Positions 1 to 6,661 of a stretch of DNA of 12,762 bases are shown piece by piece. Location: NCBI GenBank assembly GCA_016295895.1, contig JAEDKI010000045.1, positions 1 to 12,762 on the forward strand. Reading direction: 5' to 3'. Made by a program: the position numbers and the translations under genes. Below the pieces are notes generated by a model. The model was not told the DNA's origin, did not search any database, and was given only the letters and a program-made list of their open reading frames with translations. Positions within the stretch are counted from its first letter, which is position 1; every line of letters begins with the position of its first letter. This stretch comes from Clostridiaceae bacterium (GTDB taxonomy: Bacteria > Bacillota > Clostridia > Oscillospirales > Acutalibacteraceae).

Positions 1-1
1 G

Positions 2-1129
2 CTTATGCTCCGTCTTATATCACAGCACGGCGAGGAAGAAGCCAAACGCTATTTTACGGAGGATTTGCTGGTCAGCGAAGAAAAAACGGCTTTGGCAATG
101 ACCGTTGCCGATTCCGAAAAGAAAATAATCGACCTTTCAAGAGACGATTCGTTCAGCCTTTATGTTTCGATTCCGTTCTGCCCGTCAAGGTGCAGTTACT
201 GCTCCTTTGTCTCGCATTCGATAGCGAATCCGAACGCAAAGAAACTGTTTCCGCAGTATCTTGAAAAGCTTGAAGAAGAAATAGAAATAACCGGGAAAAT
301 CGTTGGTGAACTTGGTCTGAGACTTGAAAGCGTTTATTTCGGAGGAGGCACTCCGGGTGTTCTTGAAGCGCCTCAGCTTGACAGCCTGCTTTCCGCAGTT
401 GAAAATAATTTTGACCTTTCAACGGCAAGGGAATATACCGTTGAAATCGGCAGACCCGACACCGTTACCGCCGAAAAGCTTGAAGCTCTGAGACGGCATA
501 ATGTCGGCAGAATAAGCATAAATCCGCAGACCTTCAACGATAAAACGCTGAAGCTTATCGGCCGCAATCACAGCGTTGAGCAGGCGGTTGAAGCCTACCG
601 CCTTGCGGAAAAATACGGCTTTGACAGCATAAATATGGATTTGATTGCCGGCCTGCCCGGCGAAAGTGCCGACGATTTTTGCAGGAGCGTTGACAAAGCT
701 GTTTCGCTTTCTCCGAATAACATAACCGTTCACACTCTTGCGCTGAAGCGTTCCTCTGGGCTTAACGCCTCGGGTGCGGGCGTTTCTGGCGGCAATGAAG
801 CGAAAAAAATGCTTGAATATGCTTCAAAAAGGCTCACGGAAGAAAACTATTCGCCTTATTATATGTACCGTCAGAGCAAATGCGTCGGCAATCTTGAAAA
901 TGTCGGCTGGTGCATGGCGGGCGGCGAATGCTTATATAATGTTTTTATGATGGAAGAATGCCACACCGTTATTGCCGTCGGTGCAGGAGCGGTAACAAAG
1001 CTCTGTGAGCCGGGCACAACGAATGTTGAGCGAATATTTAATTATAAATATCCATATGAATATATTTCGGGTTTTGATAAAATTACCGAACGCAAAAACG
1101 GAATAAAGAGCTTTTATTCGTCATACTAA
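2..1129 (+). CDS. hemZ: HemZ-type radical SAM coproporphyrinogen III oxidase-like protein, 5' partial
   Basis: The frame is open from the first bases of the window, so the gene starts upstream. Counting from the first ATG (position 5), 374 residues are present; B. subtilis HemZ is about 500 residues, so roughly the first quarter is missing. The radical SAM cluster motif CPSRCSYCSF gives iron-sulfur ligands C59, C63 and C66, and the SAM-binding GGGTP follows at 113-117. The stretch MYRQSKCVGNLENVGW and the later GAGAVTK are typical of HemN/HemZ relatives. Known members act in the cytosol on coproporphyrinogen III in oxygen-independent haem synthesis. Many fermentative Clostridia keep this gene without a full haem pathway, so the true substrate here is uncertain. 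The next gene starts 20 bases downstream, which suggests one operon. Confidence 0.88.
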   Translation, partial: LMLRLISQHGEEEAKRYFTEDLLVSEEKTALAMTVADSEKKIIDLSRDDSFSLYVSIPFCPSRCSYCSFVSHSIANPNAKKLFPQYLEKLEEEIEITGKIVGELGLRLESVYFGGGTPGVLEAPQLDSLLSAVENNFDLSTAREYTVEIGRPDTVTAEKLEALRRHNVGRISINPQTFNDKTLKLIGRNHSVEQAVEAYRLAEKYGFDSINMDLIAGLPGESADDFCRSVDKAVSLSPNNITVHTLALKRSSGLNASGAGVSGGNEAKKMLEYASKRLTEENYSPYYMYRQSKCVGNLENVGWCMAGGECLYNVFMMEECHTVIAVGAGAVTKLCEPGTTNVERIFNYKYPYEYISGFDKITERKNGIKSFYSSY

Positions 1130-1149
1130 ATCTTATAGGGTGATTAGGT

Positions 1150-2076
1150 ATGGATATATGCAGGGATAAATTATCTTTCAGCAAAATTAATAACCTTGCT
1201 CTTTCTCCTCAGAGATTCCTTGACGAGTGCAGCAGTTCTTATCACGCTCGGGTTTCCCGTGCAGCGGAGAGAATCTTTAATGACGGCAATGTGAAATTCG
1301 TCATGCTTGCAGGGCCGAGTTCTTCGGGAAAAACAACCACAGCCGCACTTCTTTCGGATAAAATATCTGCTTTGGGATGCAAGGCGTATGTTGTTTCTCT
1401 TGATGATTTTTATCTGCCTCACAGCGAGGAATATCCGACGGATGAAAACGGCGAGCCGGACTATGAATGCGTTGAGGCTTTGGATCTTGAACTGATGCGT
1501 TCTTCATTTCTGAGACTTTCAGAGAGTGGAAGGGCGGAGCTTCCCGTTTTCGATTTCAAGAGCGGTGAAAGAATAAATAATGCAAAAACTATTGAACTCG
1601 GCGAAAATGATGTTATAATCTTTGAAGGGCTTCATGCGCTCAATCCTGTTGTTTCGAGTGCGCTTGACTCAAAAAGCCTTTTCAAAATATATGTCAGCGT
1701 TTCTTCAAGAGTTTATGAGAATGACGGCAGCGTTTTGCTTTCAAAGCGGGATTTGCGCTTTATCCGCCGCATGGTCAGGGATTTCAGCTTTCGCTCGATG
1801 TCGGTTGAGAGAACCTTTGATATCTGGGGGAGCGTTATGAGGGGCGAGGATAAATATTTGTTCCCTTATGAAAGCCTTGCCGATGTTAAGCTTGATTCAT
1901 TTCATCCCTGCGAGCCTTGCGTTCTGGCTCAGAAGGCGGTTGAATTGCTTTCTCAGGTCAGAGACGGAGAGTTTAAAGAAAAAGCGTCAACGCTTTCAGA
2001 AAAGCTGAGACTTTTTAGAAATATTGATTATTCCCGGTTGCCCCGGAATTCTCTTTTGCGTGAATTTACGGGCTGA
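1150..2076 (+). CDS. P-loop nucleoside kinase (uridine kinase / phosphoribulokinase family), short form
   Basis: This 308-residue protein carries Walker A GPSSSGKT (55-62), the uridine-kinase-type SLDDFYLP (84-90) with candidate catalytic and substrate aspartates, and EGLHALNP (159-166). A basic, lid-like region RDLRFIRRMVRDF follows near 195-210. By family it transfers phosphate from ATP or GTP to a nucleoside such as uridine in the cytosol. Close clostridial relatives are often about 550 residues, with a TGS domain and a threonyl-tRNA-synthetase-like second domain before the kinase. Here only about 45 residues precede Walker A, so that half is absent. The ATG is preceded by AGGG at 1137-1140, nine bases away. 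No other gene fills the upstream space, so the short form seems genuine. The natural substrate cannot be read from sequence. Confidence 0.85.
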   Translation: MDICRDKLSFSKINNLALSPQRFLDECSSSYHARVSRAAERIFNDGNVKFVMLAGPSSSGKTTTAALLSDKISALGCKAYVVSLDDFYLPHSEEYPTDENGEPDYECVEALDLELMRSSFLRLSESGRAELPVFDFKSGERINNAKTIELGENDVIIFEGLHALNPVVSSALDSKSLFKIYVSVSSRVYENDGSVLLSKRDLRFIRRMVRDFSFRSMSVERTFDIWGSVMRGEDKYLFPYESLADVKLDSFHPCEPCVLAQKAVELLSQVRDGEFKEKASTLSEKLRLFRNIDYSRLPRNSLLREFTG

Positions 2077-2100
2077 AAAGCTCTCGGACAATGTCTGTAA

Positions 2101-2107
2101 AAAGGAG
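2101..2107 (+). promoter_or_regulatory. Ribosome binding site that sets the flippase start
   Basis: AAAGGAG is a near-perfect anti-16S match. It lies inside the longest open frame (ATG at 2091) and ten bases before an in-frame TTG at 2118. The bases before 2091 hold no comparable site. Confidence 0.65.
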
Positions 2108-2117
2108 TGTGAGCCTT

Positions 2118-3932
2118 TTGGGTTCTGAAAAGAAACAGTCGGTTTTAAACGGCGCAATGGTGCTGATGGTTGCCGTTGTGCTCGTTAAGGTTATCGGCGC
2201 ATTGTTTAAAATACCGCTGACCGATATGCTCGGCAGCGTAGGCAGAGGATATTTCAACTCTGCCTATGAGGTCTATACGCCTATTTTCGCTATATCGATG
2301 GCGGGTTTGCCCGTTGCCGTTTCGAGAATGGTTGCGGAAAATGTTGCGCTCAACCGCTACAGAGAAGCCCGAATGGTTTTTCGGGTTTCAAAACGCATTT
2401 TTACAATTGTCGGCATTGCAGGAACCCTTATTCTGCTTATAGCGGCGTATCCGTATGCAAGGTTCATAGCCGGCCCAAAAAGTCTGCCTGCCGTTCTTTG
2501 CGTTGCTCCGTCAATATTCTTCTGCTGTTACATGTCGGCATACAGGGGATATTACGAAGGCCTTCGCAACATGACTCCGACTGCGGTTTCTCAGGTTATC
2601 GAAGCTCTCGGCAAGCTCATTATCGGCATTCTTCTTGCGAAAATTGTCGTTTCGGTCGGCTCAAGTCAGTATGAAGCGGGCATGCTCGCAAGCGGTAATG
2701 TTTCAGCAACGGTTTTCGGCACAGAGGTTACAAGTCTTACCGAGGCTAACAGCGTCATAACTCCGTGGGCAGCCGCAGGAGCCGTTATGGGCGTTACGGT
2801 CGGTTCGGTTGCAAGCCTTTTGTTCCTTATGATTTGCCATAAAATCAAGGGCGACGGCTTTGAAAGAGTTCAGCTTGTTAATTCTCCGAAATCGTCATCT
2901 GCCGATACAATCGCCAAAAGCATGATAAAGATAGCAATACCCATGGTTGTCAGTGCTCTGATTCTCAACATAACGAATCTTATTGACAGCATGACCGTTC
3001 AGGGCAGACTGTTTACCGCTCTTGAAAAGGACTTTTCGGTTGTTCTGCAGATGCATTCCGAAGCGTTTGATAAGGCGGTCAGCCTGTCAAGACTTAATAT
3101 TAATGATTTAAAAGAAGTAAAGAGTTACCTTTGGGGAGCTTACGGAACGGCTCTTGACTTTAAAAATCTTGTTCCGACGATTACCATTCAGCTCGGAGTC
3201 AGCGCTTTGCCTGCTCTTGCCGCCGCATGGGCAGTTAAGGACAGAAAAGCAACAAAGTCAACCATCGAAACGGTTATCAGAGTTTGCATGCTTATCGCTC
3301 TTCCGGCAGGTATTGGCATGGCGGCTCTTGCTGAGCCGATTCTGAATATAATTTACGGAAGAGGCCTCAACTCCGACGCTATTTCCGTTGTAGCCCCGAT
3401 TATGGCAGCTTACGGCATTGCAACTCCCATTATGGCGATTTCAACTCCGACAACAAATATGCTTCAGGCAATCGGCAGAACCGATATTCCCGTTAAGTCG
3501 GTTATTATCGGAGCAGTATGCAAAATTGCCTGCAACTTTATCCTCGTCGGCAATCCGAAAATCAATATTTTCGGAGCGGCAGTCGGAACGGTTCTTTTCT
3601 ATGTCGTCATTGTTGCTTGTAATCTCGTTTCGCTCCTCAGCATTTCGGGAGTTAAAATCCGCTGGAGTTCGGTATTTGTTAAGCCGTTTATCTGCGCAGT
3701 TCTTTGCGGAGTTACCGCCTATGCGTCAAACGGGCTTATTGCAAAGCTTATTCCCTCAGGCGCTTCCAATAAAATAATGTATATCGGAACGGTATTTTCG
3801 ATAGGTCTTGCGGCAATTGTTTATGCAATTTCACTGCTTCTTATCAAGGGAATCGCCCGTGAAGATGTAACAGTTTTGCCAAAAGGAGAAAAAATTGCAA
3901 AAGTGCTTGAAAAATACGGACTTTTAGGTTAA
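2118..3932 (+). CDS. SpoVB/MurJ-family (MOP superfamily) lipid-linked oligosaccharide flippase
   Basis: This polytopic membrane protein of 604 residues starts from TTG 2118; starting at ATG 2091 would give 613. Family hallmarks are NGAMVLMVAVVLVKVIGALF in the first membrane segment, LPVAVSRMVAE near 65, RGYYEGLRNMTPTAVSQVIE near 143-161, and a late GIATPIMAISTPTTNMLQA. Relatives (SpoVB, YabM, YtgP/MurJ) move lipid-linked cell-wall or polysaccharide precursors across the membrane, some in spore cortex formation. Its place directly before mazG matches yabM in B. subtilis. Two hydrophilic stretches (about 180-215 and 294-347) make it longer than the usual 520-550 residues. The start choice rests on the AAAGGAG site. 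Which lipid it moves cannot be decided from sequence. Confidence 0.88.
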   Translation: MGSEKKQSVLNGAMVLMVAVVLVKVIGALFKIPLTDMLGSVGRGYFNSAYEVYTPIFAISMAGLPVAVSRMVAENVALNRYREARMVFRVSKRIFTIVGIAGTLILLIAAYPYARFIAGPKSLPAVLCVAPSIFFCCYMSAYRGYYEGLRNMTPTAVSQVIEALGKLIIGILLAKIVVSVGSSQYEAGMLASGNVSATVFGTEVTSLTEANSVITPWAAAGAVMGVTVGSVASLLFLMICHKIKGDGFERVQLVNSPKSSSADTIAKSMIKIAIPMVVSALILNITNLIDSMTVQGRLFTALEKDFSVVLQMHSEAFDKAVSLSRLNINDLKEVKSYLWGAYGTALDFKNLVPTITIQLGVSALPALAAAWAVKDRKATKSTIETVIRVCMLIALPAGIGMAALAEPILNIIYGRGLNSDAISVVAPIMAAYGIATPIMAISTPTTNMLQAIGRTDIPVKSVIIGAVCKIACNFILVGNPKINIFGAAVGTVLFYVVIVACNLVSLLSISGVKIRWSSVFVKPFICAVLCGVTAYASNGLIAKLIPSGASNKIMYIGTVFSIGLAAIVYAISLLLIKGIAREDVTVLPKGEKIAKVLEKYGLLG

Positions 3933-3951
3933 AATAGATAGCGTGCCTATT

Positions 3952-3955
3952 GGAG
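3952..3955 (+). promoter_or_regulatory. Ribosome binding site that sets the mazG start
   Basis: GGAG (continuing AGTG) lies nine bases before ATG 3965. A TTG at 3950 opens the same frame but overlaps this site and has no site of its own, so ATG 3965 is preferred. Confidence 0.7.
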
Positions 3956-3964
3956 AGTGAAAAA

Positions 3965-4759
3965 ATGACCGATTTTGAGTTTAAAGACAGCTACGATGTT
4001 CGGGATTTGGTTGAAATAATGAGAATCCTCCGTGCTCCGGGCGGATGCCCGTGGGATGCGGAGCAAACCCATGAGAGCATCAAGAAAAACCTTATCGAAG
4101 AAACCTATGAGGTTATCGAGGCTATCAACAAAAACGATAAGGAGCTTCTCTGCGAGGAGCTCGGCGATTTGCTCATGCAGGTTGTTTTTCACGCTCAGAT
4201 GGAGCGTGAGAGCGGCGAATTTGATTTTGATGCGGTTTCCGACGGAGTCTGCAAAAAGCTCATTGAACGCCACCCTCATGTTTTCGGCGAAGTCAGCATT
4301 TCGGGTGTTGACGATGTTCTGACAAATTGGGACGCTATCAAGCGCAAATCCAAGGGTCAGAAAAGCACGACCGAATCAATGCTCAGCGTTCCGAGGGAGC
4401 TGCCCGCTCTGATGAGAGCGACAAAGCTTCAGAAAAAAGCGGCTGATGTCGGCTTCGATTGGGATGATGTGTCGGGTGCGCTCGATAAGCTTGAAGAAGA
4501 AATTTCGGAGCTGAGACAGGCAATCGATAACAAGGATTCAGCCAACATTTCCGAGGAGCTCGGCGATGTGCTGTTCTCTGCCGTTAATGTTTCGAGATTC
4601 GTCAAGACAGATGCAGAAGAAGCCCTGACGGCATCGAGCGATAAGTTTCTTTCAAGATTCACCGAGGTTGAAAAGCTTGCAAAAGAGCGGAATATTGATA
4701 TGAAATCCGCAGGGATTGACGAGCTTGATAAGCTTTGGGACGAAGCAAAGGCAAAATAA
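3965..4759 (+). CDS. mazG: Nucleoside triphosphate pyrophosphohydrolase MazG
   Basis: MazG converts NTPs and dNTPs to the monophosphate plus pyrophosphate, clearing abnormal or excess nucleotides in the cytosol. The 264-residue protein has two tandem all-alpha MazG repeats. The first has CPWD (28-31), the metal-binding EETYE (45-49) and EELGD (64-68), then ERHPHVFG (101-108). The second has EEEISE (177-182) and EELGD (197-201). Length and layout match E. coli MazG (263 residues). The B. subtilis gene at this syntenic place, yabN, is a longer fusion with an N-terminal tetrapyrrole-methylase domain, which is absent here. The gene starts 32 bases after the flippase gene and is probably co-transcribed with it. 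Confidence 0.95.
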   Translation: MTDFEFKDSYDVRDLVEIMRILRAPGGCPWDAEQTHESIKKNLIEETYEVIEAINKNDKELLCEELGDLLMQVVFHAQMERESGEFDFDAVSDGVCKKLIERHPHVFGEVSISGVDDVLTNWDAIKRKSKGQKSTTESMLSVPRELPALMRATKLQKKAADVGFDWDDVSGALDKLEEEISELRQAIDNKDSANISEELGDVLFSAVNVSRFVKTDAEEALTASSDKFLSRFTEVEKLAKERNIDMKSAGIDELDKLWDEAKAK

Positions 4760-4769
4760 TTAATGAATA

Positions 4770-4789
4770 TGAATACCTTGTGTATTTCA
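4770..4789 (+). repeat. Small imperfect inverted repeat upstream of hup
   Basis: TGAATAC and GTATTTCA are complementary apart from one extra base, around a five-base spacer. It lies in the 63-base mazG-hup gap. It could be a weak hairpin or a protein site. It has no T-tract, so it is not a terminator, and I see no convincing -35/-10 pair beside it. Confidence 0.25.
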
Positions 4790-4822
4790 TAAATAGAAAA
4801 CCAAAAGAATGGAGTAGAAAAA

Positions 4823-5098
4823 ATGAATAAGACAGAACTCGTAAACGCTATCGCAAAGAACGAAGGCATCGAAAAGAAAGCAGCAGAAAAGGCAGTCAGC
4901 GCTGTATTCGCAGCTATCACAGACGCACTTGCAGCAGGCGAGAAGGTTCAGCTTGTAGGTTTTGGTACTTTTGAAGTTCGTGAGCGTGCAGAGAAACAGG
5001 CTCGCAACCCCAGAACAGGCGAGGCTATCACCGTTGCAGCAACAAAGGTTCCCGCTTTCAAGGCAGGCGCTACTCTCAAAGAGAAGGTTGCAAAATAA
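4823..5098 (+). CDS. hup: DNA-binding protein HU
   Basis: This 91-residue member of the bacterial HU/IHF family has the signature GFGTFEVRERAEKQARNPRTG (about 46-66), whose RNPRTG tip carries the proline that inserts into the minor groove. HU dimers bend and compact DNA across the nucleoid. GGAG at 4811-4814 lies eight bases before the ATG. Codon use differs visibly from its neighbours: mostly GCA, CTC, ATC, AAG, GTT and CGC/CGT, and few of the AAA/CTT-type codons common elsewhere. This fits a highly expressed gene. A perfect terminator follows directly. HU sits between mazG and rqcP, a position absent from the B. subtilis cluster but, as I recall, common in Clostridia. Confidence 0.97.
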   Translation: MNKTELVNAIAKNEGIEKKAAEKAVSAVFAAITDALAAGEKVQLVGFGTFEVRERAEKQARNPRTGEAITVAATKVPAFKAGATLKEKVAK

Positions 5099-5112
5099 TT
5101 TCTGATGAATTC

Positions 5113-5139
5113 GGGGCTGCTTTCTTGCAGCCCCTTTTT
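5113..5139 (+). terminator. Intrinsic terminator after hup
   Basis: A perfect 8-bp stem GGGGCTGC / GCAGCCCC with a six-base loop is followed by TTTTTCTT. It lies 15 bases after the hup stop and separates HU expression from rqcP. Confidence 0.93.
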
Positions 5140-5187
5140 CTTGATTTTTTCGGTTTCATTCTGATTTGGATTTTTAGGAGGTAGAAA

Positions 5188-5427
5188 ATGAGACTTGATA
5201 AATACCTGAAGGTTTCAAGAATTATAAAAAGACGCACGGTTGCAAACGATGCCTGCGATGCAAAGCATGTCACCGTCAACGGCAAGGTTGCAAGGGCGTC
5301 ATATGATGTCAAGGTCGGCGACATAATTGAAATAACCTTCGGCTCAAATACGAGCCGTTTTGAGGTTCTGAGCGTTTCCGAGCATGCAACAAAAGAAACC
5401 GCCGCAACCATGTTCAAGGCTCTTTGA
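5188..5427 (+). CDS. rqcP: S4-domain ribosome quality control protein RqcP (YabO)
   Basis: The 79-residue protein begins MRLDKYLKVSRIIKRRTVAN, the classic S4 RNA-binding fold start, followed by HVTVNGKVARASYDVKVGD (about 29-47), and ends with the TKETAATMFKAL tail seen in RqcP/YabO. In B. subtilis, RqcP binds the 50S subunit carrying a stalled nascent chain and works with RqcH to add alanine tails. It is the paralogue of the Hsp15 heat-shock protein. An excellent AGGAGG (5176-5181) lies six bases before the ATG. It directly follows the hup terminator. No good promoter is visible in the 48 bases between them, so either read-through or an unrecognised promoter must supply it. Confidence 0.93.
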   Translation: MRLDKYLKVSRIIKRRTVANDACDAKHVTVNGKVARASYDVKVGDIIEITFGSNTSRFEVLSVSEHATKETAATMFKAL

Positions 5428-5432
5428 TTTTG

Positions 5433-5462
5433 TCATAAAACACACCTTCCGCAGCATATCAT
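5433..5462 (+). promoter_or_regulatory. Putative sigma-E (mother-cell) promoter for yabP-yabQ
   Basis: TCATAAA (5433-5439) and CATATCAT (5455-5462), 15 bases apart, resemble the sigma-E consensus of roughly GHATANT and CATAHAHT; seven of eight -10 positions agree. The expected transcript start, about 5469, lies before the yabP ribosome site. yabP is known to depend on sigma-E in B. subtilis. This is consensus matching by eye only. Confidence 0.55.
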
Positions 5463-5479
5463 TGAATGAATGCTGAATC

Positions 5480-5485
5480 GGGAGG
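5480..5485 (+). promoter_or_regulatory. Ribosome binding site that sets the yabP start
   Basis: GGGAGG lies seven bases before ATG 5493. The longer frame from ATG 5466 would place this site inside the gene, and would begin upstream of the transcript start predicted from the sigma-E-like promoter. Confidence 0.85.
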
Positions 5486-5492
5486 TTTTTTT

Positions 5493-5774
5493 ATGGCAGA
5501 TGAAAAGAAAATGCAGGCAATGCCGCATAATATCGTTCTTGAGGACAGGCGGCTTCTGACGGTTTCGGGCGTTTCGGATGTTGACAGCTTTGATGAAGAA
5601 ACGGTTGTGGTTTTCACGGAGCTCGGAGAACTGACGGTCAGAGGCAGCAATCTTCATATAAATCGGCTCAGCGTTGAGGTAGGGGAGCTGACGATTGAGG
5701 GCAGCATTGCGGCACTGATTTATTCAGACGATACGCCGAAAAGCGGCGGTTTTTTCAGCAGGGTGTTCAGATAA
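5493..5774 (+). CDS. yabP: Sporulation protein YabP
   Basis: This 93-residue YabP/YqfC-family protein contains HNIVLEDRRLLTVSGVSDVDSF and a repeating beta pattern, ELGELTVRGSNLHINRLSVE then GELTIEGSIAALIYSD. These are the family's characteristic beta-rich repeats. In B. subtilis yabP is a mother-cell, sigma-E-controlled sporulation gene; its molecular role is not well defined. The sigma-E-like promoter directly upstream fits that. The stop TAA abuts the yabQ ATG with no gap, so the two are likely translationally coupled. Its presence argues that the organism belongs to an endospore-forming lineage. Confidence 0.92.
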   Translation: MADEKKMQAMPHNIVLEDRRLLTVSGVSDVDSFDEETVVVFTELGELTVRGSNLHINRLSVEVGELTIEGSIAALIYSDDTPKSGGFFSRVFR

Positions 5775-6290
5775 ATGGATTATATCCAGGGGCTTGCCGA
5801 GCAGACGGAAATATTCTTTTATTCGCTCGGCTTCGGCTTCCTGCTCGGCATTCTTTATGATGTTTTCAGAACTCTGCGTATGATTATCTCTCGGTCAAAG
5901 GGCTTCACATTCTTTATGGATTTGCTCTATTTTGCAGTCTGTGCGGTTCTGACATTTTGCTTTATATTGGTTGTTGACAGCGGAAAGGTCAGAATATATG
6001 TTGCGCTTGGTGAAGCACTCGGCTGGCTGATATATTATTTTTCTTTCGGAGCAATTGCAATAAAGGTCAGCGGAGCGATTGTCAGAGGGGTCAGAAGCGC
6101 ATTTTCGGCGATTTCAAAACCGTTCAGGCGTATTTTCGGCGGAATCGGTCGAAAATTTATGAAAATTGCCGCTTTTTTTAAAAAAAATATAAGAAAATCT
6201 GATAAAAAAACAAAATTTATCTTGCAAAAGCATAGAAGTATAGTGTATAATCTTAACAGATGTGTTAGAAATAATTTTAATAGAAAATAA
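5775..6290 (+). CDS. yabQ: Spore cortex biosynthesis membrane protein YabQ
   Basis: The protein has 171 residues. Three hydrophobic segments are visible, about 12-34, 46-68 and 74-98, with the family motif GFLLGILYDVFRTLR (21-35) in the first. A long, very basic cytoplasmic-type tail follows (about 105-171, rich in Lys and Arg). In B. subtilis YabQ is a membrane protein needed for cortex formation, made in the mother cell and localised to the forespore membrane. Translation probably couples to yabP, since the start abuts its stop and only a weak AGGG lies 11 bases away. The tail is AT-rich and carries an apparent promoter for divIC. Confidence 0.9.
   Translation: MDYIQGLAEQTEIFFYSLGFGFLLGILYDVFRTLRMIISRSKGFTFFMDLLYFAVCAVLTFCFILVVDSGKVRIYVALGEALGWLIYYFSFGAIAIKVSGAIVRGVRSAFSAISKPFRRIFGGIGRKFMKIAAFFKKNIRKSDKKTKFILQKHRSIVYNLNRCVRNNFNRK
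6222..6251 (+). promoter_or_regulatory. Putative sigma-A promoter for divIC inside the 3' end of yabQ
   Basis: TTGCAA (6222-6227) and a perfect TATAAT (6246-6251) are separated by 18 bases. The -35 matches TTGACA in four of six bases. A start near 6258 would give divIC a leader of about 45 bases. This would let division and housekeeping genes be expressed independently of sporulation. Confidence 0.6.
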
Positions 6291-6301
6291 GGAATCGACA
6301 G

Positions 6302-6598
6302 ATGACTTCAAATAAAAGAAAAACAAGAAAAAACAGCATTATTCTTTGGGTGCTTTTCTGCGCCCTTGTTTGCTATTTCGTTGCAACGCTTATCAGCCTT
6401 CAGACAAGGGTAAAGGCTGAGGAGCAGAGCCTCGAAGCTCTTAAAAACAGTTATCAGGAACAGCTTGATGAAAATTCAGAAATTCAGATGGTAATTGACG
6501 GCGGAGACGAGGCGGATTATATTGAGAGAGTTGCCAGAGAGCGCTATGGCTACGCAAAGCCCGACGAAAGAGTATATTACGATTCCTCTGCATCTTAA
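6302..6598 (+). CDS. divIC: Septum formation initiator DivIC (FtsB/DivIC family)
   Basis: This 98-residue single-pass membrane protein has a short basic N-terminus (KRKTRK), a transmembrane segment at about 13-33, and an extracellular coiled-coil-like stretch at about 35-62. It ends with YIERVARERYGYAKPDERVYY, the conserved C-terminal motif of the family. DivIC works with FtsL and DivIB at the division site to activate septal wall synthesis. AAGGA (6289-6293) lies eight bases before the ATG. It sits 11 bases after yabQ, as in B. subtilis, and probably has its own promoter within yabQ. Confidence 0.92.
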   Translation: MTSNKRKTRKNSIILWVLFCALVCYFVATLISLQTRVKAEEQSLEALKNSYQEQLDENSEIQMVIDGGDEADYIERVARERYGYAKPDERVYYDSSAS

Positions 6599-6661
6599 AA
6601 CCGCTTTTGTTCGGTTTGAGTGATATAGAACTATTTTAACACGGAAGGATCATTTTATCGT

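Noticed and set aside
3418..3777. 119-codon + strand frame within the flippase gene.
   Set aside because: It is an out-of-frame shadow of a strongly supported membrane protein and has no ribosome site.
4760..4822. Search for a dedicated hup promoter (TTGTGT at 4778, TTGATA at 4725).
   Set aside because: No -10 hexamer at an acceptable distance from either; the gene may be read from upstream or from a promoter I cannot recognise.
4429..4920. 163-codon open frame on the - strand across mazG and hup.
   Set aside because: Ser/Ala/Phe-rich composition is the mirror of acidic and lysine-rich coding sequence on the other strand; it overlaps two well-supported genes.
6598..6617. Inverted repeat AAACCG / CGGTTT after divIC.
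   Set aside because: Only 6 bp, AT-closed, an eight-base loop and no T-tract, so it does not support a terminator.
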